From positions 10,397,595 through 10,461,594 of the forward strand of contig OX335644.1 in the NCBI GenBank assembly GCA_946894095.1: 64,000 nucleotides of DNA, given 5' to 3'. The stretch is from Incurvaria masculella (taxonomy: Eukaryota; Arthropoda; Insecta; Lepidoptera; Incurvariidae). Positions 33,849-46,800 of this stretch are shown here, in pieces. The notes beneath the pieces are model-generated. The model did not search any database and was not told the DNA's origin. It was given only the letters and a program-made list of their open reading frames with translations. The position numbers and the translations under genes were made by a program. How positions within the stretch are numbered: position 1 is the stretch's first letter; the number at the start of each line of letters is the position of its first letter.

Positions 33849-33944
33849 GCAAAAACATATACTATTATCGTTATTACATTAATTCGCAAATATTTTGATT
33901 TTATTATCAACCACCAACACAAAAACGTGAAATAATATTTTTAA

Positions 33945-34030
33945 AAAGTGCGAGTCAGACTCGCACACGAAGGGTTTCGTACCATTATACAAGATTTGAC
34001 CCAAAGAAATCACTTTTATTGTATTGACGG
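33945..34030 (+). repeat. (GACG)n-type repeat, 5' fragment
   Basis: GTGCGAGTCAGACTCGCACA, then AAGGGTTTCGTACC and ATCACTTTTATTGTATTG; the rest is missing. Confidence 0.7.
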
Positions 34031-34105
34031 GAGCGCGCCGGTGGTGCAGGCCGTGGGCAGACGCTGAGAGTCGTGCTTCGAACGATGGCTACTGGACCCT
34101 CGCAT

Positions 34106-34148
34106 CCACCGGACTGATCTTCTCTTGGTCCACCGGACTGATCTTATC
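34106..34148. repeat. short direct duplication in a GC-rich unidentified block
   Basis: CCACCGGACTGATCTT occurs twice about 24 bp apart. The surrounding GC-rich block, 34030-34300, may be mobile-element debris; its open frame has no known domain. Confidence 0.5.
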
Positions 34149-34739
34149 TATGGCTTAATCACCCGCGGCGGAGGTCGTGTGCGATCAGCATCGAGCTGAC
34201 CTCGAGCTCGCCGAAGGAGGAGTGGTAAGATGGAAGCAGGGCCGGTACCTAGTCCCCTCTGCAGGGAACCGGCGACGCGGTAGTACGGCGATACGTAGGT
34301 GTATGACTATTATAAAAGAAATGTTACTATCAGCTTGTGGTAAATTAGAAACAAAACGTAATGTTTGTGCTATTATGCCTATACGCGGTGTAATTGCATC
34401 ATTTTATATCGTTGAAGGCCAAATTAGTCACGTGACTCCAAAACCAAGTATATGGGGACTGAGAAATTATATATAAGAATTTAATATTTATTTTCATGAA
34501 AATGGTTTAGTTTCTGATAAAGATTGACCTCCTTCAAGTATGTGGAATGATGCAATTACACCCTGTATATCTCGCGTTACGTGGTTAAATTTCGATGTTA
34601 GGATATTTATTTGATTATCGAACGGTCATTAGTAAAATTCCACTTCCACCGGTGCTTACTATTTAATAAAATATTTCATTAAACTAAGACTAAATATTTA
34701 CAATTTATACATTTCAGCAGATTTTTATCCTCCAGACAG

Positions 34740-34822
34740 TCAAGTTCGTAATTTTTCTTCATTATGTTCTTCAAATAAGTAAATTTTCTCTTTGGTCGGC
34801 ATGGGGGCAGCTCTACCCAATT
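34740..34822 (-). CDS. gene C exon 11 (last)
   Basis: Acceptor CTTTTTACAG. Joined in phase 1 it reads ELGRAAPMPTKEKIYLFEEH then NEEKLRT and TGA at 34740-34742. A different frame of the same DNA is longer but would not be in phase. Confidence 0.75.
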
Positions 34823-37800
34823 CTGTAAAAAGCAATAAGAAAATTCCTTAATGTAAAACAAAAAATAAAAAGTATTTAAGATAATAATGAGGTGATCGAG
34901 TTCCATATAATGGCTCGTGCCTGGTTTGCTCACTCAAATGAAGATATTTATTATCTGAAATTTTGCAAATTATACATAGAATTTTATGGCTACGTCTGTA
35001 AGTTTAGATTTTTTTGATTGCTTATTGCTGATTGCTTTTTTTGATGTTATACGCCCTTAAACATTTTGATAAATATTTTCGGAGGATTATATTATGGATA
35101 TGAGTTAAGTAATAATAAAAATCGAAACGGCTACTGCCTAGGATCTCAGATTATTTTTTTCTATAAAAAATCGGAAAATATATCTTAATTTTACTAAGGA
35201 GGAGGCACGAGGCATAGTATGGAACTCGAACACCTTATTAATCTCTTAAGAGAGGAAGCAAGAGCAAATGAAATGATCTAAGGAGTTCTCACTTCACGGG
35301 TTTTGCGTTCTCCAAGGTCATGATCACGTAAAACCATATAAATTAGACACAAATCCGTGTTTGTTGAGGTTGTGGGCAGGGGTCTAACTCGTAACATAGG
35401 GTATGAAAAAGTAAAGTAAAGTGATTAACCTGTTTCGTATTTGTTCTTTTTATTGTATGCGGGGTCGTCCCAGGGTTGCCGCTCGCTGGTGCCCCATATC
35501 ACGAACACAATGTTGGTCAACATTACTATCACCGCCGCCAGGAAGAAGACGAGTCTCCACCGTGATAACTCGTTCTGTGCAAAATAAAACATAACACGTA
35601 TGGTAGTTTTGTATTTATAAAATGGTTACGACATTGCCGTTATCTTTTTAATTTCAGGTCTTGTTGTCGATTCTACATATATCTCATATTCTTTGAAAAA
35701 GAGACGTAATTTCTCGGTGCGAAAAGCTTTAAAAAGCCTTATTGACGTTTCCCATTACGAGTTTTAATAAAAATAATATAAACACGATGACACTACCATG
35801 GAAGGAAATATTTTGTATCAGCATGTTTCTGTAAAATAACTTACAATTCATTTATATTATCCTTCCCAAATTTCATGCTTACTTCCAAATGTGAACATTT
35901 TACAGTCAACAAGCCAGACTAACCTCTGATTTCACCACTTCCAGCTACCTGAAATGCACTATTCGGTTATATTGCATACTTACGTGGTGTAACCGAAAGA
36001 TAATTTTGGAATGTTTGTAATTGTAGGTGGCGAAAACGGGCATTAGCGGAGTGCATATTCTTTAGTTAGTGATAATTTGAAAATAAAAATACATCCTTTC
36101 TTATTTTTCGTCTGAAGAAGAAAGAAGATAGATCTATAATAACGATTACTATAATACTACCCAGAGATTATGCACACCACCATTAGATATTGAGTTACTA
36201 AATTTCCTTGGTTACTTTGAGTACATACAATTGAGATACAACTCAATTATATTGATGTGAAAATTAATGAAAGTTCACTTCCGTCCCTCTGGTCAGGATT
36301 CAATATCCGGAATGATCGACCCGACCCACAAAGTACAGCACGACCCACGCGCAATCGATACACTGGCGAAGTGTTCGCATTCAACGAAAATAAAACCCTT
36401 TGAAAATATTGGTAATCGAGCCTTTGGCACCAAAAACCAATAGTAATAAGCGATAACATATTGATGAATATGTTTTTTATGTGGAATATATTTAATGTTT
36501 GTATTACTCTTCTCAAATAACAGTCTTATTCGTGTAATAATTAGTCGTTAGCTGTGAAATTTCATTTCCGAATCTAAAAGGTAAAAACAATTCCAAATCG
36601 TATTAATCAATATAGTAACGTTTTTATCTGCGGGTGTGCTTTTTGTGGAAAGTTTAATTATTCTTTCGCTAAATAAATTCCGTTGGAGATAATCAATTAA
36701 TATTAATTATTAAGGCGGTTTTGACTAAATAATCGGATTTCATTTTTAACCGACTTCAAAAAAGGAGAAGGTTTTGTTTTGTTTTTTTTTTTATGTTTGT
36801 TACCTCATAACTTTTGCCTGGGTGAACCGATTTTGATGATTATTTTTTTAAATGATAGCTAGTGCTTTCCAAGTGGTCCCATTTTAATTTGGTTAAGTTC
36901 TGACAATGATTTCCATGAGAAAATCATAAAAGTCTTAAATTTATATTAAGGATGTTCCGACCCATACAATGTTTTTTTTACACAGAACGCAAAAAGTATT
37001 GCACTTTAAGGCACGAATTCGTCAAAAATATTAAATATAGCCATAGTAGATGCAGCGAAAACATATTCACAATTTCAGGTTTAATGGTTTCGTTGTAATT
37101 GCCGATTAGAAGTTTAACACCGTTAGATGGCGCTGTTAAATAAAAATCGTATTTAAATAAATTGTAACAAAACCAATAATCCTGAAATTGTGAAATTGTT
37201 TTCGCGGCAAGTAATATGACTATATTAAACTTTTATTATTAATTCGTGGCTTAAAGTGCAATAATTTTTGCGTTATGTGTGCTTTATATGGGTCGGAACA
37301 GCCTTAAGATGTGCGCGACAAATGGACGAATAACTCAATATAACGCCAACCGATTTCGGTGATTATTGTTTTATTGGAAAGGACGTGTAAAAATTTGTAA
37401 GTGTACTTCAGATTCACTAAAAATATATCGACTTCAAAGAAAAAGCACTAAAAAGAAAAAAAAATATTTCCATTTTTGTAGTTACGATTTCTGTTATTTT
37501 TTGAGTCGGTGCTAGCCAAGGTTAGGTTTGGTTAGGTTAGGTTAGGTTAGGTTAGGTTAGGTTCTCTTGATTGGCGCAGCGCGTGCCCGGCTGACGCCGA
37601 CTCAAAAAATAACAGAAATCGTAACTACAAAAATGGAAATTATTTTTTACTTTTTAGTGCTTTTTCTTTGAATTCGGTTATTTTTTTTGTTAAATTTTTT
37701 TTTTTCACTCGCAAGAAGTCTAAAATCAGAAAGTATTATAAATTCGTTATAGGTTAAGGTGCTGAGATTCATATATATTACTCGTGCTTGGGTTAGCCAA

Positions 37801-40800
37801 AGTATGGCTTCCGAATGTCAAATTCAGCATTCGTTCTCTATATGTAATGTCAAAACTGACATTCGGAAGAAATACTTTTGCTTAGCCAAGTACAAATAAT
37901 GTCTTTGAATCTCAGCATAGGAGTTGCCAGTCGCAGCTCCTTTAGTTTGTGATTGAGGCCAAGCTCACATGGATATGTAGGTATTAATGGTTTCATACTC
38001 CCAAATACAACGAATATTATTGAACACGAGAATACTATGTGACTTAACACTAACCCCCCACCCCTCCTTCAGACTGACCATGGTATTTTGCGAAACCCCC
38101 CTGCACCTAAATCGGTCACGTAGCATAGGTACGAGTACGTAACTTAGGACTTATTAAGGGCCTGGTACTAGCCAAATCGCAAAGTTAGACGAGGCACCCC
38201 AAGTTAACTAACTAAGTCTGACGATTATAAGTGTCATTCTTACAATATATGATTCCTTGTCTAGGAATTGAATTATTTTCGTTTATGTATGTTTCCTTTT
38301 TCTATACAAAATACATTGCGGAAACGGTGTCCATTTCCGAACTTTTTTGAATAAATGTAGAAATCTAAAAGCAAATGGAATTTTTTGTTTATGCATATAT
38401 GCTGTTTTGGCTTATATCTAGAAATCGAATTACTTTCAGATTCTTTTTTATTTTTATTATTATTTAAATAAATGATGGAATAAAAAAATATTAACAATCC
38501 ATTATCAGTCTGGAGTTCTATTTGGATTTGCTGAAGCGTTTCACTACATATTATTACATTTGTTATAAAGTGCATTTGTATGGCGCGAGTAGTTGGCTAG
38601 TCCGAGCGCCTTAATCTACGATCACAGCCTATAAGTATAACTATAATCGAGCAAATTATAACGATTCCTTCCGATGTATTCCGATATATCCAAATAACGA
38701 TTAATCACTGCATCCGTAAACGAGTATAAAATTCAGGCTATTAGCTTTTTTAAACCTGTAACCGTAGATAAAACCAACTCACGGGATAGTCTCCCAATAT
38801 GAAACCAGTGACGATGGGTGCCAGAGCTCCTATTAATGTTGCTATAGCATTCGTTATTCCCAACATTACTCCAGCATATGTCGGGGATAGATCTAGATGA
38901 TTCATCTGAAAAAAAAAAAGATTTACATTAAGAAAGATTAATAATATATATTTAACGTCTTTGATTACACTTCTTGATAAAAACATGTTGGTCCATTTAT
39001 GGGTTGGTACCATCGCATTGGATGAACGATGGTCGAAGCGGCAATGAAAATTGTCCGTGTTTTCCATCCAGTTCAATATAGCCGTGCAATATAAGGAAGG
39101 TCCTGGCATGGCACCTAGTTCCCATGTGGTGTGTTGGGCTAATACCATGACAGAACTTGTGGTATTAGCCATCCATGTCCAGTCACATAAAAAAAAAAAA
39201 ATAATTAAAAAAGCAGAAGGAATTTTGCGCTGATTCCAGAAATTTAGGAGGTAAGCAATTCCAATAAAAGTAGAGCCAATCTATACTGCATTTTAAGTCA
39301 ATCATGCTAACACGCTAATACTGAACTGGTTTTTTTAATTTAGTATTTACTGGACATAAGAGGGACTAATAATTTCATAAAACTGTAAAATTTCCAAATG
39401 CGACCACTAACAGAATACGATGTCTTAAATCATGCAAAAGGATATTAAAATTAAAGAGATATATGAATTCAGATTAGCGTGGTTAACGGTGTGTCGATGA
39501 TGTTGCACGATGTTTCGGACCAAACGTTTGGTCCATCATCAGGCGAGCGAGCGAGAAACGTCCTGCAACATCATCGACACACCGTGTGTAAGCCGTTTTC
39601 CACAAACCCTAAAGTGATAAAAGAAATATATTAATTCGAAAGAAAAAGTAAGAAAAGGACAGCATTTTAGTGAAAATAATTCGACACAATTCAATTCACT
39701 AAATTACTCAAAAAAAAAAAAAAAAAGGGAAATTCAGATATTAAAAAAAGATAAAGTTCCTAAAGGGACCACATACCATAAATCCGCTGTTGATGGCAGA
39801 CTGTACGCCAACCGTGAGGGAAAGCACGCCGACAGCTATGAAGGGATGTGACGAATTCAGGAATGAAAGGATCACCAGGCCGAAAGCAGGGCCAAATGTA
39901 CCTACGAATAAATAACTTATTCAATAACTGTACTTTTCATAGGTCAAAGAAATAATGCACGATTACATTAGCCTATTTATTATAATTTACCATCATTTTC
40001 ACTCTTTACGATCAAAAATAATTTCCGAAATCAATTGCAGTTCCGTGATGCGCTGTCAGCTATTGTACATCAATTGCAGCGCTTCTTTGCAGCTTATACA
40101 ATGATATTATATATATAAGGATACAAAGGAATAACGGCTTTACAAGCCGCTCTAACAGTGCCTGTATTTAATTATTCTCTTCTATTAGGTTGGTAGGTAG
40201 AGAATGTCCTTCGGTATTAAGCTAGCCATTAAGTCAAAAGGTATATGATGAATAATGTTATTGTTATCCTCTACAACTTTCGACTTTTATGAAAGCAACT
40301 GTGCAGCTTTTATATCTCTGTTTGGTTCTCATATAGAGCTCACCTACAACTGATTTATTAATTTACTAGCAGCCCGTCCCGGCTTTGCACGGGCATATCA
40401 TTCAAAAAAATATTATTTTGACACAATGATACGTAGAGTTCCTACATTGAAATATTTGGAATAAAAAAAAACTTAAGATATTTTTATTAGATATTAGAGA
40501 AATAATAAATTTAAAGTGCTATCCGCGGCCTCCGACGCACTATTTATAGGCACGCTCCCGCGCGCCGCCCCGGCCCGGCGCCGCAAACGCTACGTCCCGA
40601 ATTTTTTTAATCCGTAATATCTTCGAAAATATTCATTTAAATCATATGCTGTAAAGGGCCATATAGATCTATATTAAATCAACAATGTATTTAAGGTATT
40701 TAATTAAATAAGGATTAATGCTGTATTGGTTAAAATAGCTTCGAAAATAAGGCATTATTTGTCGTAAAAAGTAAATGACAAAAAAATTTTATTGTGGGAT

Positions 40801-43800
40801 ATCCATAGGAGATAGACATATACCATCGCGAAGTTTTCTGTAGACCTTTTCAATGTGTACAATACTTAGAAAATTATTTTGATAAATCTGGTAGGGTTCA
40901 GCCTGCGTTTGCAATGTAAGCGGAAAAAAAATAATTTTTCACGACATCACATTGGAAACCTCAAAAATAACAGTATTTCTCCACTATTTAATGGATGTTT
41001 TTATACATATAAACCTTCCTCATCAATCACTCTATCTATTAAAACAAAATCTGTTGCTTAGTTTTAAAGATTTAAGCATACATAGGGATATAGGGATATA
41101 GGGATATAGGGATATAGGGACAGAGAAAGCGACTTTGTTTTATACTATGTAGTGATGATGAATCAACCACAATATTTTGATAGAATAATTAAATTGTGGG
41201 GAATCATAATAAATTTAAAAATAAAGGTAAAGTCCACAAATAACTTTTAAATCAGAACACCTGATGTATTATAGTTGTACTCACCGATGGAGTTGAATAT
41301 CTTTCTAGATGCGGTAAGGGTAAGAATCTTTTTATTGTAAAGATTCTCGCAGATAACACCACAAACTATGGAGAGTATCCACATCGCGACAAATGGCAGC
41401 GCCGACATCATTCCACTCTGCAATAATATCACCAATATCCTTTGTAAATAAAGGTCAAGTGGGATCAGATGTGTGGGGTTCTGTCATTGTTTGTATAGAT
41501 ATTGTCCAATATATTTTGTCCAAGTTATCTATTTGAAAAAGCCACAAAAAAGCTTTTATTAAATGTTTTTAAGATTAAGTAGTTCTTCAAATTTCATGGT
41601 TTATTCGTTTGAGAACTAGACATTTTAAATTTAGAACAGACGATTACGAAATTTCCGAGGGAAGATTAAAATTATTGATGGTACTTTGCAACTGTAGATT
41701 GCACTATCCATATAGGTAGATGGAATAAGTTGGTCACTTCCACAACGGTTTATTAAAAGCTTCGATCAGAACCTGCTTGCCAACTTTGAATGCAGCTTAA
41801 ATCGAATATTCTGATAATATATTTGAAACCACCCTCACAATAAATCGCAGGAGGTACTGAGATGTGAGAGATTTGAGTCGAACTAAACAGTTCGGATAAT
41901 ATAAAAGGAATCATTTTAGTAGTTTGAGAGACTAGATTAGGTATGCATATCATTTGTATCTGAAGTTCGTCCAGTAAATTGCAACAAAGAAAGTTTCACT
42001 CACGTCTTTGAGGTTGATGCCGAGCACGTTGCTCATGTAGGTGGGTATCTCGACAAAGAAGATGGTGAAGGCCCAGGTGGTGCCGATGTGCGTGACACCG
42101 AGGGCCAGCAGGGGCACGCTGGTCGCGAGTCGTCGCCATGGAATCGACATCGAGCGCTGAAAGATATAAAATTAATTACTTGGGATGGAGTAAATTTATT
42201 TTTATATAAAATTTAATTACAAAATTTAGAGACGCCTAAAGGTATCTAAATTCTGATTAACATATACCCTTCTAAATGTCTTCAATACATCTTTTTCAGT
42301 CGACAAAGGGCTTTAACCCAGTGTTAATGTGTTTGCCGCCGCTTGGACAAGTTTGCATATAATCGTAAGGGAAGTCGACCGAGCGTCGTATCCCAGACAG
42401 TCCAAAAGTATCAATAGCGCACGGATGTGCTCCTGAACTGCATTCACCAGTCAATTTCCACCCACACAACCCACCCAATACGTCTGAGAATATATTTGCG
42501 TATGACATGTAAGTTGGGTTGATAGTTTTAGAAAAAAAAAGAGACAGCGAGCCTAATAGCAGGCGTGGCACATCTCCTTCCCCTTTAATCTGAGGGCTGT
42601 ACGTACATTGTCATCGTGCGATTGCAGCGAATCCTCGATGAACTTGCGCTCGGCGCTGCTTATGAGGCGGTGCTCCGCCGGTGAGCTGGCGGCGAGCGCT
42701 GCCCACAGTATTGCCGTCACAAACGCTAGCCCGCCCATGCTGTAGAATATGAGCTTCCAGCCGAGAGCCGTGCGGGCCAGGAGACCACCGAGTGGCATTG
42801 ATATGATGGGTCCCAGTTGTACACCTGTCGGTCCGGTGTAATACTTTTAATTAATGTATGCTAATTTCTATTGAAAAGACGGTATTTATATGAAGGAAAC
42901 AAGATTTAAGATCGGACACAGTAAACTGACTGACCACACGATTTTCATAAATAGGTAATGGTGACTTTATCAATTTTGCAATAGACATTTGTTCCATCGA
43001 TATAAATCCGATGTTTTTACCTAGAATTGCCGGACAGCAATAAAAACCGGAACAATATCGATGGTACATATATAATGTTTATTAGTAAGGCGGCGGCGTT
43101 TACAGTTCAAGCACGATGTCGGATAAGGTATTTTTTTCCCTTGAAGGTACCAAGCTTTCTCAAATGTGAGAGAGGTGTAGAGTAAACTAGTTGAGAGTTT
43201 GTCGTAAGTTATGAAATAACATAAACCTAATGTTTTTCTAGTCAATAAAAAAATCAATACGCGAATATTTTGTACAAAACATGTTTTTTTACCATCATCT
43301 CTCAATTAGTAAATTCAACATTTGTACGATAGAACTCAATAACCCTTAAGAAAAACCCTATTTCGGGCTTTAAGGCTCCATATGACACTGACCTCCAACA
43401 TTTTGGGTTTATTTTTAGGGTTCCGTACCCAAAGGGTGAAAACGGAACCCTATTACTAAGCCTCCGCTGTCCGTCCGTCCGTCCGTCCGTCCGTCCGTCC
43501 GTCCGTCCGTCCGTCCGTCCGTCTGTCCGTCTGTCACAGGGCTGTATCTCAGTAACCGTAACAGGTAGACAGCTGAAATTTTCACAGAGTGTGTATTTAT
43601 TTTGCCGCTATAATAACAAATAGGTAAGATTAAAAAATAATTAAAATTAAAGGGGGCTCCCATACAATAAACGTGATTTTTTTGTTTTATTTTTTACGAT
43701 GGTACGGAACCCTTCGTGTGCGAGTCCGACTCGCACTTGGCCGGTTTTATGTTATCTCTTTTACGTATGGAATTAAAATACTGTGAAATGTAGCAATTAT

Positions 43801-46800
43801 CGTCAATCCATATTGCCATCGCGTCTTAAGTAGCCAAAACTTAATTTGTATCTACCGACTTTCTTAATAAAATCGAAATACTTTAGGTTACCTTATTAAA
43901 ATTCAGACTGCGTCAACATCCAGATTCGCACGAACTAGCTCACAAAATATCAACTTTTAGAAAAAAAAGCGGATGGGCAGGTTTCGAATATTAAGTTGTA
44001 AAACAAGTTCCTGTAATCTTGGGTGTAGATTTTCGCGACTATGCATAGATAAATGAAGTGCATTCGCTAAGCTCCGCATCTTATTTTTCATGGGGAGTAT
44101 TGAGCTCTCATGCCAGTAGGTCTACCAGGAGTGCAGAGAAAAAAAAATATGTAAGTCTCAAGATTTTGATAATCAAGTACCAAAATAATTTGGAATACCA
44201 AGACCAAGACCATTTTATTAATTACGCCTACACAAAAAAAAATCACGCTGACACAGTACTTATACTGTGAATCTGTATCCTGTGAATAAGTACTTCTGAT
44301 ATAATAATAACATATCAAAGAATACCCCGGAAAACAAAGAAACGATGAAATATTTCTTGGTTTCATTTTAAAATCATTCAACGGTGTCAGATTCAATCAA
44401 ATAATGAATCAGTCACTAGCAGTCGCATTCAGAGTGAACCTGTCAAAACTTAGTACGGGATTATCTCACCGGACTAACCATACAGAAACTTAAACTATGT
44501 AATGGCGTGGCCTGTGTCTGTGGTTACCGGTGTAGGTGATGGTGCTGAGTCGAGTCCTCTCGTGCGGAGGTATCCACTTGCCGAGCAGCGTGTGGCAGCT
44601 GGGGAACACGCACTGCGTCAGGCCCATCATCCATCGCACGGCGCAGACTGTTTGCCACCCACCCTGGATACCGTATTATTCCCTGTTAATACTTGAACAT
44701 TATCTAACATCTTACAATTTTATGCAACACCGGCTATCCCACTTTTTAACCATACTCGTATGTTTCCCTCACCCTATTGCCGCTCCAGAATTTCCAAGAT
44801 TTTTATCGTAAGTATACAGATAGACATTTGTAATGGACCAACAATGATTTCGCCACCTCCATTTGCCCGAAATCCGATACGTAACTTTCGGTTACATGGC
44901 ATATTTACATGATGTAACCAAAAGGTTACTTTGAGATTTTGGTAGCTAGATGTGGTGGAAACGGCCATAAAAGATGTTGAAAAGAGGCTCTGATAAACAG
45001 ACGGTCTCATTAGTCATGTTTCGACGATTTCGATAAAAGCAGAAACTCACAAATTTAGCCAAGAACGGCATCATCAGACAGAGCAATCCGTTGACGATGA
45101 GTGAGGCGAGCAACACCGGCTTGCCCCCGAACCGCTTTGCCACCACGCTGCCCGGCACCTGGTTCAGCATATAGCCCCAGAAGAATGCCGACAGGATTCC
45201 ACCCTGGATCTTCTCGTCCCAGTCGAACACCTTGGGGGTAGAACGAGAATTGAACATTGTTCTCACAGATCTTCGAAATTTGGAACATGATTTGTGTACT
45301 GCTGGAAGTGCAGCTATGTGGTAAATTGATTATAGTAGTTATTTAGGGTCCCGTCGCAATAACCGCAATCTTGTCCGGCTGTTGGCACATGGATTCGGAT
45401 GGTCGATCCAAACTACAAAGAAATATTCCCAGTGGATTTCCTTGACACTTGAGCGGAGCCGGGTACCTCAATTAGTATCATTTATATATCTGAGTATAAA
45501 TACTAAAACAAAACTTTGCGCGTGAAACTTTTTGCAGTAAATTTAGCCGTTTCCGTCAATTGTTTTTACCTAAAACCGCCCTCAACCACAAAGTAATCAG
45601 ATAATGGTTTCGCACTAATTAGATAACCCCCCCTGTATAGGTTTATTCTACGAAAAGCTATCTAATTTGCTTTTACCTCCGTCTCTCTGCTACGGAATAT
45701 TATTATTCTAGTTCATTTTAAAATCAATATAGAGTAAACTTTAAACTCCCTTGACGAATGTGTTCTACAGAGCTTGAAACAAAGATTAAGAGAGGTTGAA
45801 AGAGTGACTACATGTGTTTTTTTAGTTAAATATGTATTTGGATAACTTAAACAAGTTTGAAACAGTAGAAATTTATCTTATTCCTTGGCATATTTGGAGC
45901 AAAAAGGTGGAAACCTTTCTCGCCTCACATTTATTGTTAATACGTATACACAAAATGTATGGGGAGGACGTATTTTTTTTAAGTCATCTAATTTTATATC
46001 TTTTATCTGTTTTGCTCCAAATGTGCCAAGGAATATGTGGTTCACGTTTGAACCATACCTCTGCTGAAATAATAAACTATACCTGCATAAACTTAAAATT
46101 TATGGAATACGTGGTTCACGTTTGGACCATACCACTGCTAACAAAATAAACGATACCTGTATAAACTAAAATTTTAAGGAATACGTGGTTCACGTTTGGA
46201 CCATACCTCCGCTAACATAATAAACCACACCGGTATAAACTTAAATTTTATGGATTTCATTATACCTCGCCGAGTAGCTCTACATAAAAATATGTAACGA
46301 TCTTTAGAATTTTCGCTGATTTTCAAACTGTCATAGATAGCAAAAATAGTCGGTAGCGACGAGTATATTAGTAGTATGGTAACTGTGATTAGAAAATGAA
46401 CGCAAAAAAATTACACCCTTAAATATGAAACATGACACTTGTAACCAATGAAGAGAAAGGAAGGAGAAGTGGCATGCGGTCGATTTCGCGTCTTTGCTAT
46501 ATGGTGAAAATGACCTTATAATAGTATATGGGAATTCGGCTGCGCGTCGCCGCAGTAGTCGAATCATCGCCACCGCTCGCGAATGTGCTATAAAATAGCG
46601 TTTATCAAGTATTTTCTCTCCTACACACACACACACTAACAATTGTTATTTACAGTTCTCCTAATATCACTGTTGCTATCCAAGCCAAAATTGGAAATAT
46701 GCTACCGTAGTAATAATAAAAAACATACAAAAGTACTTTCGCTTATTGAGACGCCACGCCGTATGGTTCACATGCCGGGCGTATGTTCCTAAACGTATTG

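Larger units (their letters stand above)
25579..34739. other. gene B-gene C intergenic region
   Basis: About 9.2 kb without a host gene that I can support. It should hold gene B's promoter and gene C's 3' UTR. It contains the copia-like fragment at 27235, an AT microsatellite, a LINE fragment, two inverted-repeat elements and repeat fragments listed separately. Nothing was recognised at 25579-27230, 27370-28520, 28590-29780 and 30710-31830 beyond AT-rich sequence. Confidence 0.5.

Noticed and set aside
39051..39233. 60-codon plus-strand ORF
   Set aside because: Lies within a SINE copy and ends in its A-tail.
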